Assembly (NCBI RefSeq): GCF_001310975.1
Contig: NZ_BAZY01000001.1
Coordinates: 124,001 to 188,000 of the forward strand
Length of the DNA: 64,000 bases
Origin: Thermoanaerobacter thermocopriae JCM 7501
GTDB taxonomy: Bacteria > Bacillota > Thermoanaerobacteria > Thermoanaerobacterales > Thermoanaerobacteraceae
Reading direction: 5' to 3'
Both the position numbers and the translations under genes were made by a program. The number at the start of each line of letters is the position of its first letter. Position 1 is the first letter of the stretch. The notes under the pieces are model-generated. The model was not told where the DNA came from, made no database searches, and saw only the letters and a program-made list of their open reading frames with translations. Positions 42,818 through 54,665 of this stretch are shown here, piece by piece.

Positions 42818-43694
42818 AAATTTTAAATATTTTTTAAAAGAAGGTTTTAGCAATTTAGCGAGAAATAGGCTTATGACAATAGCTTCTATAACTTCTGTAA
42901 TGGCAGCAATGCTTATTTTAGGTTTGGTTGTTGTTATTATTTTAAATGTTAATAGTTTGACATATCAAGTGGAATCTCAATTAGAGCTTAAAGCGTTTTT
43001 AAAAGATAATATTTCTAAAGAACAAGTTACGCAGATAGGCAATGATATAAAATCAATAGAGGGTGTTACTTCAGTAGTTTTTGAGTCTAAAGAAGAAGCT
43101 TTACGAAAATTTAAGCAACAATTAGGAGATAAAAGCTATTTAGCAGAAGGACTAGAAAATGACAACCCTCTTCCCCAATCTTATATAATAAAGGTGAAAG
43201 ATGCTAATTTGATGAAAGATATTTCAAATAAAATAAAGCAGATAAATGGAATTGAGAAGGTAAGTTATGGGCAAGATGTTGTAGATAAGCTTCTTGGAAT
43301 TATAAAGATAATAAGGATAGTGGGGCTTTCCATTATACTTATTCTCTTTATAATTTCAATTGTGATAATCTCAAACACAATAAAATTAGGAGTTTTTGCA
43401 AGAAGAAGAGAAATCAACATAATGAAGTATATTGGAGCAACTGATTGGTTTATACGTTGGCCTTTTTTGATTGAAGGTGTAATATTAGGCCTGATAGGTG
43501 CTTTATTATCAGTTATAATATTAGTTTTGGCTTATGGATATGTGCTTGATGTTATGAATAATAAATTGATAATGTTCCAGTTATTGCCATTAGAAAAAAT
43601 AGTAGGGGGCATTTTACTGTATTTTTCCATGATTGGTGCAATAATCGGAGCTTTAGGAAGTGGACTTTCAATCAAAAGGTTCTTGAATGTGTAA
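42801..43694 (+). CDS. ftsX: Cell division membrane protein FtsX
   Basis: Membrane subunit of FtsEX. N-terminal helix (ASITSVMAAMLILGLVVVII), an extracellular domain of about 110 residues (LELKAFLKDNISKEQVTQIG and onward), then three helices with the GVFARRREINIMKYIGATDW loop typical of the FtsX permease fold. ATG 42801 has AAGGGGTG just upstream, within ftsE; ATG 42783 is an alternative. 297 residues. Confidence 0.93.
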   Translation: MDMLFRNFKYFLKEGFSNLARNRLMTIASITSVMAAMLILGLVVVIILNVNSLTYQVESQLELKAFLKDNISKEQVTQIGNDIKSIEGVTSVVFESKEEALRKFKQQLGDKSYLAEGLENDNPLPQSYIIKVKDANLMKDISNKIKQINGIEKVSYGQDVVDKLLGIIKIIRIVGLSIILILFIISIVIISNTIKLGVFARRREINIMKYIGATDWFIRWPFLIEGVILGLIGALLSVIILVLAYGYVLDVMNNKLIMFQLLPLEKIVGGILLYFSMIGAIIGALGSGLSIKRFLNV

Positions 43695-43715
43695 AAAAGC
43701 AAGGGGGAAGTAGCG

Positions 43716-44856
43716 TTGCGAGGAGATAGGTTAAAATGGTTATTCTTTGGTGCGATGTTTTTCTTTACCACACTCTTTACTTCTTATCCAAAAGCAGATC
43801 AACTTCAAGATGCTAAAAACAAATTAAATCAAATCCAAAAAACAATTACTGAGACTAAAAAGAAAAAGGAAGAGGTAATTAATCAAAAAAATGATATTGC
43901 TGCTCAAATAGCGGATTTAGATAAAAAAACTTAATGTTACACAGCAAGAATTAGCAAATGTACAAAAGCGATTAGCTGATATTACTGAAAAACTTAACAA
44001 AACGCGTGAAGAATTAGAAGTCGCTAAACAAAAGGAAAATACCCAGCTTAAAACAATGAAAGAGCGTATAAGGGCTATGTACATAAGTGGAGAATTGGGA
44101 TACTTAGAAGTACTTCTTGGTGCTAAAGATTTTGGAGATTTTATAACACGATTGGATGTTGTAAAACGCATAGTAGATTATGATTCTAATCTATTCGAAT
44201 CCTATAAGCAACAAAGAAAACTTGTCGAACAAAAGGAAAAGGAACTAGCGCAAATGCAAATAGAAGCGCAGAATTATAAAAACCAAATAATTTCTCGACA
44301 AAGGGAATTACAACTAGCTATGGCTTCTCGGGAAGGTTTGATGAGAGATCTGGAGAGACAGCAGAAACTATATGAACAGCAGGAAGATGAGCTTTTGAAG
44401 CAGTCCAAACAACTGGAGAAAGTTATTCAACAATTACAAGCGAAGTCAAAAATCAAATATAGCGGCGGAAAATTGTTATGGCCTGTTCCTTCCAGTAGCG
44501 TTATAACATCACCTTTTGGGACGAGATATCATCCTATACTTAAGCAGTATAGAACGCATACAGGTATTGATATTGCGGCGCAAACAGAAGCTTCAATATT
44601 AGCTGCAGCAGATGGACAAGTCATTTTTGCGGGTTATTACGGTGGATATGGATATGCAGTAATTATAGACCACGGGGACGGAATATCCACTTTGTATGGG
44701 CACAATTCTGCTTTGCTAGTTAAAGAAGGAGATACAGTTAAAAGAGGGCAAGTTATAGCAAAGGCAGGAAGCACAGGTTTAAGTACAGGACCTCATTTGC
44801 ACTTTGAGGTGCGTAAAAATGGTGTTCCAGTAAACCCAATGGACTGGTTAAAATAG
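43716..44856 (+). CDS. PcsB/EnvC-like murein hydrolase, M23 peptidase (frameshifted)
   Basis: A signal helix (LFFGAMFFFTTLFTS) is followed by a long coiled coil with QLQDAKNKLNQIQKTITETK and EKLNKTREELEVAKQK, then an M23 LytM domain with HTGIDIAAQ and GPHLHFEVR (HxxxD and HxH zinc ligands). A/T-run error near 43930 breaks the frame (DLDKKLNVTQQ when corrected). About 380 residues. TTG follows AAGGGGGAAGTAGC. Directly downstream of ftsEX, whose periplasmic-facing loop is known to activate coiled-coil hydrolases like this, so a role in cell separation is likely. Confidence 0.88.
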
Positions 44857-44870
44857 CCAGTCTGTTTTTT
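44842..44870 (+). terminator. Terminator after the murein hydrolase gene
   Basis: GACTGG and CCAGTC pair across the stop codon region, followed by TGTTTTTTT. Confidence 0.75.
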
Positions 44871-44947
44871 TATTTCGTGAATGTTGTATAATAAAGAAGA
44901 ACCTTCATATATATAAATTTTAAGAGACTAAAAAAGGTGGGAATATT

Positions 44948-46144
44948 ATGACTAAAAAAAGATTTTATATTTTATTAGCAGCACTTTTAATAGTCACAAA
45001 TGTTATAACTTTTGTATTAGCAAATGCAGTATCAGTGGTCCTTCCTAATGGTAAAGTTATTGTTTCTCGTGAGGAATACCGGTTGATAAAAGAATATAAT
45101 AAGCTTTTTGATGTTGAGAAAATTCTCAAAAATAGGTATGTTGATAAAGTTGACTTTTCAGCTCTTTTAGAAGGTGCTATAAAGGGAATGGCTAACTCTT
45201 TAGAGGATCCCTATACTGTATATATGAATAAAAAAGAATTTTCTGAGTTTATGACTCAAACAACAGGTACTTATGGGGGAATAGGGATAGTTGTAGCAGT
45301 TGATAAAGATGACCATATTGTGGTGGTTTCCCCAATAAAAAATACCCCTGGAGAGAAAGCAGGGATAAAATCCGGGGATATAATAATTGAGGTGAACAAT
45401 AAAAAAGTAAGTGGTAAAAATTTAGATGAAGCAATAGCTTTGATGAGGGGACCAGAGGGAACAAAGGTTACCCTTACTATAATGAGAGAAGGAAAAACTT
45501 TTACTAAGACAATAACAAGAGAGATAATAAAATTAGAAACAGTATATGATGAAATGCTTCCTAATAAGATTGGATATATTAAGATTACAATGTTTGACCA
45601 AAACACGGCAAAAGATTTTAAAGCAGCTCTTGATAGATTAAAGTCTCAGGGCATGAGAGGACTTATATTAGATTTAAGAGATAATCCTGGTGGACTTTTA
45701 GAGGAAACTATAGATATTTCTAATTTAATTTTGCCAAAAGGGGTTGTTGTGACAACCAAAGGGAGAGTAGACAGTAAAGAATATTATTCTAAAGGACCAG
45801 GTCTGGGATTGCCACTTGCTGTGCTTGTAAATAAAGGCAGTGCTAGTGCTTCAGAAATTTTAGCAGGTGCAATAAAAGATAGAAAAGTGGGAGTTTTAGT
45901 AGGAACCACTACTTTTGGAAAAGGCCTTGTACAAACTATTGTTGACTTTGGTGATGGTACAGGATTAAAATATACTATTGCAAGGTATTATACGCCAAAT
46001 GGCACAAATATTCAAGGCAAAGGAATTGAGCCAAACTATGTAGTAGAGCTTCCTGAAAATTACACTCTTCAAGATACTCCTGACTTAAAAGCAGATATTC
46101 AGCTTATAAAAGCTTTTGAAATTGTAAAAAGTAAGATAAAGTAG
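44948..46144 (+). CDS. ctpA: Carboxyl-terminal processing protease (S41)
   Basis: Secreted, membrane-anchored serine protease: N-terminal helix (FYILLAALLIVTNVITFVLA), PDZ domain (TYGGIGIVVAVDKDDHIVVV; GIKSGDIIIEVN), and the catalytic domain with LDLRDNPGGLLEET, KGSASASEILAGAIKD (nucleophile Ser) and TTFGKGLVQ (Lys). 398 residues, intact. AAAAGGTGGG precedes ATG. In Bacillus the same neighbourhood carries ctpB, which acts in sporulation signalling. Confidence 0.93.
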   Translation: MTKKRFYILLAALLIVTNVITFVLANAVSVVLPNGKVIVSREEYRLIKEYNKLFDVEKILKNRYVDKVDFSALLEGAIKGMANSLEDPYTVYMNKKEFSEFMTQTTGTYGGIGIVVAVDKDDHIVVVSPIKNTPGEKAGIKSGDIIIEVNNKKVSGKNLDEAIALMRGPEGTKVTLTIMREGKTFTKTITREIIKLETVYDEMLPNKIGYIKITMFDQNTAKDFKAALDRLKSQGMRGLILDLRDNPGGLLEETIDISNLILPKGVVVTTKGRVDSKEYYSKGPGLGLPLAVLVNKGSASASEILAGAIKDRKVGVLVGTTTFGKGLVQTIVDFGDGTGLKYTIARYYTPNGTNIQGKGIEPNYVVELPENYTLQDTPDLKADIQLIKAFEIVKSKIK

Positions 46145-46153
46145 GGTGTTAAA

Positions 46154-47398
46154 ATGATAGCTTTTATTAAAGTTTTTTGGTGGGCAATAGAGACGATAGC
46201 TTTATCAGTTTTTAATCCCTTTTTCTGGATAGTGATAATTCTGATAGTAATGCAATATAGAAACAAAATAGCCATAGAAAGAGAAATTATGGGACAAGAA
46301 CAAGAACCGATGAAAGAATTGGTTCTTGACTCTGTCTTTTATGGTGTAATTGCTGCAATAATTGGGAGCTTTCTCATGATATTTTTAGGAATAACAATAG
46401 AAAATATAGGGCTTCAGTATGTATGGCCTTTGGCCATAGTATTGATGCTTGTCAATCCTAGATATATTTGTTTTTCTTATGCAGGAGGAATAGTTTCTTT
46501 ATTCAGCTTGTTTTTTGGATTTCCTAATATAAATGTTCCTGCCCTTATGTCCATTGTAGGTGTTCTTCATTTGATGGAAAGCCTTTTAATATATATAGAT
46601 GGTCCAAGGAATACTACTCCTATCTTTGTAAGGCTTAAGGATGGGCGAGTAGCAGGAGGCTTTACTATGCAGAAGTTTTGGCCTATTCCTTTTGCTGCAT
46701 TAACTATTGTAACTGGAACTACAATCACAGGGCAGGTTATAAGCATGCCAGATTGGTGGCCCATTATAAAACCATCTGGAATTAATTTAAATAATGTAAT
46801 TTTTTTGATGATGCCAGCAATTGCGGCTTTGGGGTACGGAGATTTAGCTTTAAGTCAATTTCCAGAGAAAAAAACTCGAATCTCTTCCCTGCGTTTATTT
46901 GGATTTAGTGTAGTTTTAATTGCATTAGCGGTGTTGGGAATTTATATTAAATCTTTTCAATATTTAGCAGCCGTTTTTGCACCAGCTGTTCACGAGCTTT
47001 TGATATTAATTGGACAAAGGGAGGAAAAGGAAAATCCACCTCTTTTTGTTGCGCCGGATAAAGGAGTGATGATTTTAGCGACAGCCAAAGGTTCTCCTGC
47101 TAGAGAAATAGGGATTAAGCCGGGAGATGTAATATTAAAAATTAATGACGTTACTATTGAGGAGCCGGATGATATAATACGAGTACTTAATGAAAGACCT
47201 TCTGTTATGTGGATTACTGTGAAGGATTTAAATGGCAATTATATTAACTATGAATATAAAGATCCCCAAGGAATTTTGGGATTGGGAATTTTAATAGTGC
47301 CAAAGGCAACTTCTATGATTTATGAAATTAATGAGGAAGGAATATTTATTAAAAAATTAAAAGAAATAATCAAGAACATCTTTAAGAGAAATAAATAA
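46154..47398 (+). CDS. MinJ-like membrane protein with C-terminal PDZ domain
   Basis: 414 residues with about seven membrane helices in the first 300 residues (start FIKVFWWAIETIALSVFNPF), then a PDZ domain (GSPAREIGIKPGDVILKIND, DDIIRVLNERPS). The order after ctpA and before uvrB matches yvjD/minJ of Bacillus, where MinJ links DivIVA to MinD in division-site choice. Homology to MinJ is inferred from topology and synteny. AGGGTGTTAAA precedes ATG. Intact. Confidence 0.7.
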   Translation: MIAFIKVFWWAIETIALSVFNPFFWIVIILIVMQYRNKIAIEREIMGQEQEPMKELVLDSVFYGVIAAIIGSFLMIFLGITIENIGLQYVWPLAIVLMLVNPRYICFSYAGGIVSLFSLFFGFPNINVPALMSIVGVLHLMESLLIYIDGPRNTTPIFVRLKDGRVAGGFTMQKFWPIPFAALTIVTGTTITGQVISMPDWWPIIKPSGINLNNVIFLMMPAIAALGYGDLALSQFPEKKTRISSLRLFGFSVVLIALAVLGIYIKSFQYLAAVFAPAVHELLILIGQREEKENPPLFVAPDKGVMILATAKGSPAREIGIKPGDVILKINDVTIEEPDDIIRVLNERPSVMWITVKDLNGNYINYEYKDPQGILGLGILIVPKATSMIYEINEEGIFIKKLKEIIKNIFKRNK

Positions 47399-47411
47399 GG
47401 AGGAAAGGTGA

Positions 47412-48136
47412 GTGTTTTTACAAACCTTTGAGACTTATAATTCTTTTAATGAAAGAGAGTTAAAAAATAAAAACGTGGTTGTAATAGATACCCTACGAGC
47501 TACAAGTGTTATTACTACTGCTCTGTATAACGGAGCTAAAGAGATTATTCCAGTTTCGGAAGTAGAAGAAGCGATGGAACTTGTAAAAAATTTAGATAAA
47601 ACGGCTTATCTTTTGGGCGGGGAAAGGAACTCCATGAAGATTGAAGGCTTTGATTTATCTAATTCTCCTCTGGAGTATACTCGTGAAAAGGTAGAAAATA
47701 AAACAATAATTTTCACTACTACCAATGGGACAAAAGCTTTAAAAAAAGTTTCTTTAGCAGATAATGTAATTTTAGGATGCCTTTTAAATGCTTCTGCTAT
47801 TGCTAAGTATATACACAACAATAATAAAGATACAATAATTGTATGTGCTGGTACAGAAGGAAAATTTCTTTTGATGATATAATAACTGCCGGAGTCATAT
47901 ATAAAAAGCTGCAAGATTTAATGGATTTTAAAAGTGATGATTTGTCAAAAGCCAGCTATTTTTTGTATAAACCCTATGAAGATAACTTGTATGAAATAAT
48001 GAAACATGGCTATCACTTAAAGAGATTAGAAGAATTAGGATATAAAGAAGACATAGAATTTTGTTTAACAGTTGATAAGTTTGATATTGTACCAAAACTC
48101 AAGGATGGAGTCATAAGAAATTCAGCCGACCTGTAA
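47412..48136 (+). CDS. comB: 2-phosphosulfolactate phosphatase family protein, ComB (frameshifted)
   Basis: ComB family: [62 protein letters not shown] and CAGTEGKISFDD. ComB removes phosphate from 2-phosphosulfolactate in coenzyme M synthesis; in Firmicutes the substrate is uncertain. One A lost near 47867 (GGAAAATTTC) breaks the frame. About 241 residues. GTG follows AAGGAGGAAAGGTG. It is followed by a short hairpin (AGCCG/CGGCT). Confidence 0.85.
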
Positions 48137-48220
48137 AGGCCGGCTGTTTGGTTATGTTTGTGTTGACAAGTAGGGTGTGCTATAATAAATAGATGATAAA
48201 TTGCAAAGAGGGTAGAAAAA

Positions 48221-50205
48221 ATGAGTGGATTTAAGTTGGTATCTAATTTTAAACCAACAGGAGATCAACCTCAAGCTATAGAGAAATTAGTTGAAGGAGT
48301 AAAAAAAGGATATAGATTTCAAACTTTACTAGGTGTCACAGGTTCTGGAAAGACTTTTACTATGGCTAATATAATACAAAAGCTAAACAGACCTACTCTT
48401 GTTATTGCCCATAATAAAACTTTAGCTGCACAATTGTACAGTGAATTTAAAGAATTTTTTCCTGAAAATGCTGTGGAATATTTTGTGAGTTATTATGACT
48501 ACTATCAACCGGAAGCTTATATACCCCAAACCGACACTTATATTGAAAAAGACGCTTCTATAAATGAAGAGATAGATAAATTGAGGCACTCTGCTACAGC
48601 AGCACTTTTTGAAAGACGAGATGTCATAATTGTCGCCAGTGTTTCTTGTATATATGGGTTAGGAGACCTATAGATTACGAAAATCTTATGCTTTCTCTAA
48701 GGCCAGGGATGATAAAAGACAGAGACGAAATAATTAAAAAGCTTGTGGATATACAATATGAAAGAAATGATGTGAATTTTACAAGAGGCAAGTTCAGGGT
48801 AAGAGGAGATGTAATAGAAATTTTCCCTGCTTCTTTTTCTAATAAGGCGATAAGGGTTGAGCTTTTTGGAGATGAAATTGACAGAATAGCGGAGATTGAT
48901 GTGCTAACAGGTGAAATATTAGGCTTTAGAAAACACGTGGCTATATTTCCGGCTTCTCACTATGCTACTTCAAAAGACAAATTAGAAAGAGCAATAAAAA
49001 GCATTCGAGAAGAATTGGAGCAAAGGTATAAAGAACTTAAAGATGCTGGTAAAATAGTAGAAGCTGAAAGGTTAAAACAAAGAACAAATTATGACTTAGA
49101 GATGCTACAAGAGATGGGCTACTGCCAAGGAATAGAAAATTATTCAAGGCATATTTCAGGAAGACCTCCAGGAAGCCCTCCTTATACCCTTTTAGATTAT
49201 TTTCCTAAAGATTTTCTCATTTTTATAGATGAGTCTCATGTGACAATTCCTCAGATTAGAGGAATGTACAATGGAGATAGGTCGAGAAAGGAAGCATTGG
49301 TAGAATACGGATTTAGACTTCCTTCTGCCTTTGACAACCGTCCTCTTACTTTTGAAGAGTTTGAAGAGAGAATAAATCAAGTTATCTTTGTTTCTGCAAC
49401 ACCAGGGCCTTATGAGATTGAACATTCAGAGCAGGTTGTTGAGCAGTTAATACGACCGACAGGTCTTGTGGATCCAGAAGTAATAGTAAAGCCTGTTAAG
49501 GGACAAGTAGATGATTTGATAGGGGAAATTAGAAAAACAGTTGATAAAGGTTTTAGAGTACTTGTTACAACCCTTACGAAAAAAATGGCTGAGGATTTAA
49601 CGGATTATCTCAAGGATATGGGAATAAAAGTAAAATATTTACATTCTGATATTGAGACGATTGAAAGGGTTGAAATAATAAGAGATTTAAGGCTGGGTAA
49701 ATTCGATGTTTTAATAGGCATAAATCTTTTAAGAGAAGGATTAGACATACCTGAGGTTGCCTTGGTGGCAATATTAGACGCAGATAAAGAGGGATTTTTG
49801 CGTTCCGAGACTTCCTTAATACAGACTATAGGACGTGCCGCAAGAAATGCGGAAGGACGAGTAATAATGTATGCAGATACTGTAACGAATTCTATGAAGA
49901 GAGCAATTGAGGAGACGAATAGAAGAAGAAAGATACAAATCGAATATAACAAGAAACACGGTATAACTCCAAAGACTGTAATTAAGGGAGTAAGAGATGT
50001 GATTGAAGCTACTCATGTAGCTGAAGAAGAACAGAAGTACACAAGAAAGAAAGTTAAGACTTATGACCCTGAAATTATTAAGTCAACGATAGAGCAACTT
50101 GAAAAAGAAATGAAAGAAGCTGCAATTGAGCTGCAGTTTGAAAAGGCTGCAAAATTGAGAGATGTGATTTTTGAATTGAAAAAACAGTTGGAGGAAATAG
50201 TTTGA
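48221..50205 (+). CDS. uvrB: Excinuclease ABC subunit B (frameshifted)
   Basis: DNA damage-verifying helicase of nucleotide excision repair. Walker [11 protein letters not shown], the DNA-inserting beta-hairpin region [12 protein letters not shown], helicase motif [30 protein letters not shown] and the C-terminal UvrC-binding coil ([14 protein letters not shown]). One C lost near 48669 (GGAGACCTATAG) breaks the frame; the restored text is YGLGDPIDYENL. About 661 residues, normal. An extended -10 (TGCTATAAT at 48178) lies 35 bases upstream; I see no LexA box. It forms an operon with uvrA. Confidence 0.95.
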
Positions 50206-50214
50206 GGTGAAATC

Positions 50215-52997
50215 ATGGCCAAGGACAAAATTGTAATTAAAGGGGCAAGAGTTCACAATTTAAAAAATATAGATTTGGAGATTCCACGAGATAAATTAAC
50301 TGTGATAACGGGTTTATCAGGCTCTGGTAAGTCTTCTCTTGCCTTTGATACCATTTATGCTGAAGGTCAGAGAAGATATGTGGAATCTTTATCCGCTTAT
50401 GCAAGGCAATTTTTGGGACAAATGGACAAACCAGACGTTGATTATATAGAAGGTCTTTCACCGGCAATATCTATAGACCAAAAGACTACTAATAAAAACC
50501 CTCGTTCTACTGTAGGTACGATAACTGAGATTTACGACTATCTAAGGCTTTTATATGCAAGGGCTGGGATCCCCCATTGTCCTGTTTGCGGAAAAGAGAT
50601 TAGTATGCAAACTATAGATCAGATGGTTGACAGAGTCAAAGAATTGCCAGAAGGTACAAGGATACAAATACTGGCTCCTGTTATTAGAGGAAGAAAAGGG
50701 GAATATGCTAAGCTTTTAAATGACATAAAAAAGAGTGGGTATGTCAGAGTGAAAATTGATGGAGTCATGTACGATGTAAATGAGGAGATTAAGCTTGACA
50801 AAAATAAAAAGCATACTATTGAAGTTGTGGTAGACAGGATTATTATAAAACCGGGAATAGACATGAGGCTGACGGACTCTATAGAAACAGCTTTAAAATT
50901 AGCAGATGGGATAGTTACTATTGATGTAATAGACGGAGAAAGCTTTACACTCTCTGAAAAATACGCTTGTCCAGAGTGCAACATAAGTATTGAAGAACTC
51001 TCCCCGAGGATGTTTTCCTTCAATAGCCCTTATGGGGCTTGTCCTGTTTGTACTGGATTGGGAGAATTTATGAAGGTAGATCCAGAGCTTTTAATACAGG
51101 ACACAAAAAATCTCTAGCAAATGGCTTGTTGCCGGGAATTGTTGCTTCACAGGATAGTTATGCTTATTACAACATTTTAAGATTAATTGAACATTTTGGA
51201 TATACGGAGAATACTCCTTATGAAAAGTTTAGTGAAGATTTAAAAAGTGTACTGCTTTATGGCAAAGATACAAAAGGAAAGTCCTATGGATTTGAAGGGA
51301 TAGTAAACAATCTTGAAAGAAGGTACAACAATAGTTCGTCAGATTTTATAAAAGAAGAGATAGAAAAGTATATGAGACCGGTTATTTGCCCTACATGTAA
51401 TGGTGCAAGGTTAAAGCCAGAAGCATTAGCTGTAACTATTGGCGGACTTTCTATAAAAGAAATGACAGACCTTTCTGTTGGCGAGCTTATAAAATTTATT
51501 AATGAACTCAAATTAACAGAAAAACAAGAGATTATTGCAAAGCCAATTTTAAAAGAAATAAAGGCAAGGCTTAATTTTCTTGTAGATGTAGGACTTGATT
51601 ATTTGACTCTGTCAAGGCCCGCAGCTACTTTATCAGGTGGAGAAGCACAAAGGATAAGGTTGGCAAGTCAGATAGGCTCTGGGCTTGTAGGAGTCACATA
51701 TATCTTGGACGAACCCAGTATTGGACTTCATCAAAGAGATAATGAAAGGCTTATAAATTCTTTAAAAAAATTAAGGGACCAAGGTAATACTCTTATAGTA
51801 GTAGAGCACGACGAAGATACAATATATGCGGCGGACTACATTGTGGATGTAGGACCAGGAGCAGGTGAGCATGGAGGAGAAATTGTAGTTGCTGGTACGA
51901 TAGAAGATGTATTAAAATGTGAAAAATCAATTACAGGAAAGTATTTAAGTGGTAAAATAAAGATAGAAGTGCCAAAACAGAGGAGAAAACCTAATGGAAA
52001 AGCTTTAATAGTGAAAGGAGCGAAGGAAAACAATTTAAAAAATATAGATGTGGTTTTCCCTCTTGGAGTATTTATATGTGTTACAGGGGTTTCTGGCTCA
52101 GGCAAAAGCACCCTTATAAATGAGATACTCTACAAAGCATTGGCACAAAAAATTTATAAATCCAAGGATAAACCAGGTAACCATGATACAATAGAGGGTA
52201 TTGAGAATATAGACAAAGTAATAAATATTGACCAGTCTCCTATAGGCAGGACTCCTCGTTCCAATCCCGCTACCTATACAGGAGTTTTTGACTATATAAG
52301 AGAGGTTTTTGCAAATACTCCAGAAGCTAAAATGAGAGGTTATAAACCAGGGAGATTTAGTTTTAATGTTAAAGGTGGTAGGTGTGAAGCCTGCGGAGGA
52401 GATGGTATAATTAAAATTGAGATGAACTTTTTGCCGGATGTGTATATTCCCTGTGAAGTCTGCAAAGGCCAAAGGTATAATAGGGAGACATTGGAAGTAA
52501 AATATAAAGGAAAAAACATTTCGGATGTACTTAATATGACAGTAGAAGAAGCATTAGAGTTTTTTGGAAATATCCCTAGGATAAAAAATAAATTAATGAC
52601 TTTATATGATGTAGGACTAGGATATATTAAGCTAGGGCAACCTTCTACTCAACTTTCAGGAGGAGAAGCCCAAAGAGTAAAATTAGCTACTGAACTTTCT
52701 AAAAGACCTACAGGTAAGACATTATATATTTTGGATGAGCCTACAACTGGATTACATTTTGCAGATGTGCATAGGCTTCTCGACGTTTTAAACAGATTAA
52801 CTGATGCGGGTAATACTGTTATTGTAATTGAACACAACTTAGATGTCATAAAAAGTGCAGACTATATCATTGACTTAGGACCAGAAGGTGGAGACAAGGG
52901 TGGAATGGTAATAGCTACAGGAACACCTGAGGAAGTTGCTACTAATGAAAATTCTTATACAGGCCATTTTTTGAAAAAAGTCCTTTCTCAAAAATGA
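50215..52997 (+). CDS. uvrA: Excinuclease ABC subunit A (frameshifted)
   Basis: Damage sensor of nucleotide excision repair. Two ABC modules: Walker [12 protein letters not shown] and [12 protein letters not shown], signatures [14 protein letters not shown] and [14 protein letters not shown], Walker [12 protein letters not shown] and [11 protein letters not shown]; zinc modules CPVC/CPEC/CPVC, CPTC, CEAC/CEVC. One A missing near 51106 (ACAAAAAATCTC) breaks the frame; restored, it reads [14 protein letters not shown]. About 928 residues when joined, close to normal. AGGTGAAATC precedes ATG, 9 bases after uvrB. Confidence 0.95.
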
Positions 52998-53006
52998 GGT
53001 GAATCT

Positions 53007-53410
53007 ATGTATTATGCCATAGCTTCTCAGATATTAAAATATGTCCTTATTTTTCTCATCTACCTGTTTTTATACAGGGTTTTCAAAATAGTGTATATGG
53101 ACATGAAAGGGGCAAGATATGAGAGGCAAATAACAGCGGCTAAACTTTCTTTTCTAAATGGAGAAAGGACTTTTAATCTTTTTGAAGTTACTACCATAGG
53201 AAGGTCTGAAGAATGCGATATAGTAATTGAAAGCCCTTATGTATCTGCAAGGCATGCTATCATACGAAAAAGGGCAGAAGGTTTTATATACAAGATTTAA
53301 ACAGCACAAATGGCACTTTTATAAATGGCAAAAGAGTAAAAGGAATTGCTAAAATAAAAAATAACGATGTAATTACTTTAGGTGATGTTGAACTTAAATT
53401 TATTTTGTAG
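53007..53410 (+). CDS. FHA-domain protein (frameshifted)
   Basis: About 134 residues: one N-terminal membrane helix (ILKYVLIFLIYLFLYRVFKI) and an FHA domain with TTIGRSEECDIVIESPYVSARH, then after a frameshift near 53292 LNSTNGTFINGKRV and GDVELKFIL. FHA domains bind phosphothreonine peptides made by Ser/Thr kinases. The order FHA, RodA/FtsW, PbpA resembles the actinobacterial fhaB-rodA-pbpA cluster, so it probably links phosphorylation to wall growth. GAGGTGAATCT precedes ATG. Confidence 0.82.
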
Positions 53411-53420
53411 GTGAAATCTT

Positions 53421-54665
53421 ATGGAAGAATATATAAAAACTGGTTCTAAAGCCATGAAAGATATCTTTTGGATATTTACAATAGCGTTTTTGTTGCTTTT
53501 TATATACAATAAGCCCAAAGGATTTGATACTATATATTTTACATTAACATTTCCAATATTAATTTATATTGCTTATTACTTACATGTAAGGCTGTTCCCT
53601 TTGGGGGAAATTCAGTTTATCATTTTAACTTCTTTTTTGACAGAAATGGGACTTATAATAATATATAGAGTTGCACCAAATTTGCTCATAAAGCAGATTA
53701 TTTGGATATTGATAGGATTTTTACTTTACTTTATTTCCTCATATATTTTAAAATATTACGATTTACTTAACAAACTCAAATATGGAGAAGCTATTTACAT
53801 TGTCCTTACAATAGCGCTGCTGGTATCCACATTAATTTTTGGAAGGGAAATAGGTGGCGCCAAAAACTGGCTTACTTTTGGTGGAATATATATTCAGCCT
53901 GCTGAAATTGCTAAAATAATATATATAATTTTTCTAGCAAAATATTTGTGCAACAAAAAGAAGACAAAACACATAATTATTTTAGCAATAATAACTCTTG
54001 TGATTGTGGGAATATTTGTATTAGAAAAAGACTTGGGAATGGCATTTTTATTTTATGCTACTACAGTATTATTAATCTTTGTTTCTACTTCTAATCTATT
54101 GTACACTGCAGTAGGGATTGGGTTATTTGTTTTAGGAGGCTTAATATCCTACTTTTTGTTTTGGCACGTAAGAGTAAGAATTGAGGCATGGTTAAATCCT
54201 TGGATGGATGTACCGGGAAAGTCATATCAAATTGTGCAATCTCTTTTTGCCATTGCGGCAGGAGGCTTTTTTGGTACAGGGCTTGGTATGGGGCATCCCG
54301 AGTATATACCGGTTGTGGCAACTGACTTTATTTTTTCTGCTATTAGTGAAGAATTTGGACTTTTAGGGGCTGTAGCCATAATCCTTGCGTATTTTGTTAT
54401 AATGTATAGAGGAATTAAAGTAGCACTAAAGGCTAAAGAGGAATTTGGTACATTACTAGCTACAGGCCTCATTTCAATATTTAGCTTACAGGTTTTTATT
54501 ATAATTGGAGGTGTCACAAAATTCATACCTCTTACAGGAGTTACCCTCCCATTTGTAAGTTATGGAGGCAGTTCTATGGTGACAAGCTTTGTGACGTTGG
54601 GTATGCTAAATGGCATAGCTCTTAAGGAGGAGCAGGAAGATGCCAAATTTGAAACACAATATTAA
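53421..54665 (+). CDS. FtsW/RodA/SpoVE family glycosyltransferase
   Basis: SEDS-family lipid II polymerase with about ten membrane helices. Conserved motifs: GGAKNWLTFGGIYIQPAEIAK, WLNPWMDVPGKSYQIVQSLF, AIAAGGFFGTGLGMG, FIFSAISEEFGL and VTLPFVSYGGSSM. 414 residues, intact. The next gene is a class B PBP overlapping by 26 bases, the standard SEDS-PBP pair. AGGTGAAATCTT precedes ATG. Whether it serves elongation, division or sporulation cannot be told. Confidence 0.92.
   Translation: MEEYIKTGSKAMKDIFWIFTIAFLLLFIYNKPKGFDTIYFTLTFPILIYIAYYLHVRLFPLGEIQFIILTSFLTEMGLIIIYRVAPNLLIKQIIWILIGFLLYFISSYILKYYDLLNKLKYGEAIYIVLTIALLVSTLIFGREIGGAKNWLTFGGIYIQPAEIAKIIYIIFLAKYLCNKKKTKHIIILAIITLVIVGIFVLEKDLGMAFLFYATTVLLIFVSTSNLLYTAVGIGLFVLGGLISYFLFWHVRVRIEAWLNPWMDVPGKSYQIVQSLFAIAAGGFFGTGLGMGHPEYIPVVATDFIFSAISEEFGLLGAVAIILAYFVIMYRGIKVALKAKEEFGTLLATGLISIFSLQVFIIIGGVTKFIPLTGVTLPFVSYGGSSMVTSFVTLGMLNGIALKEEQEDAKFETQY

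Noticed and set aside
48163-48186. TTGACA with TATAAT as a standard uvrB promoter
   Set aside because: The spacer is only 12 bases. The extended -10 TGCTATAAT alone is more likely to be used.
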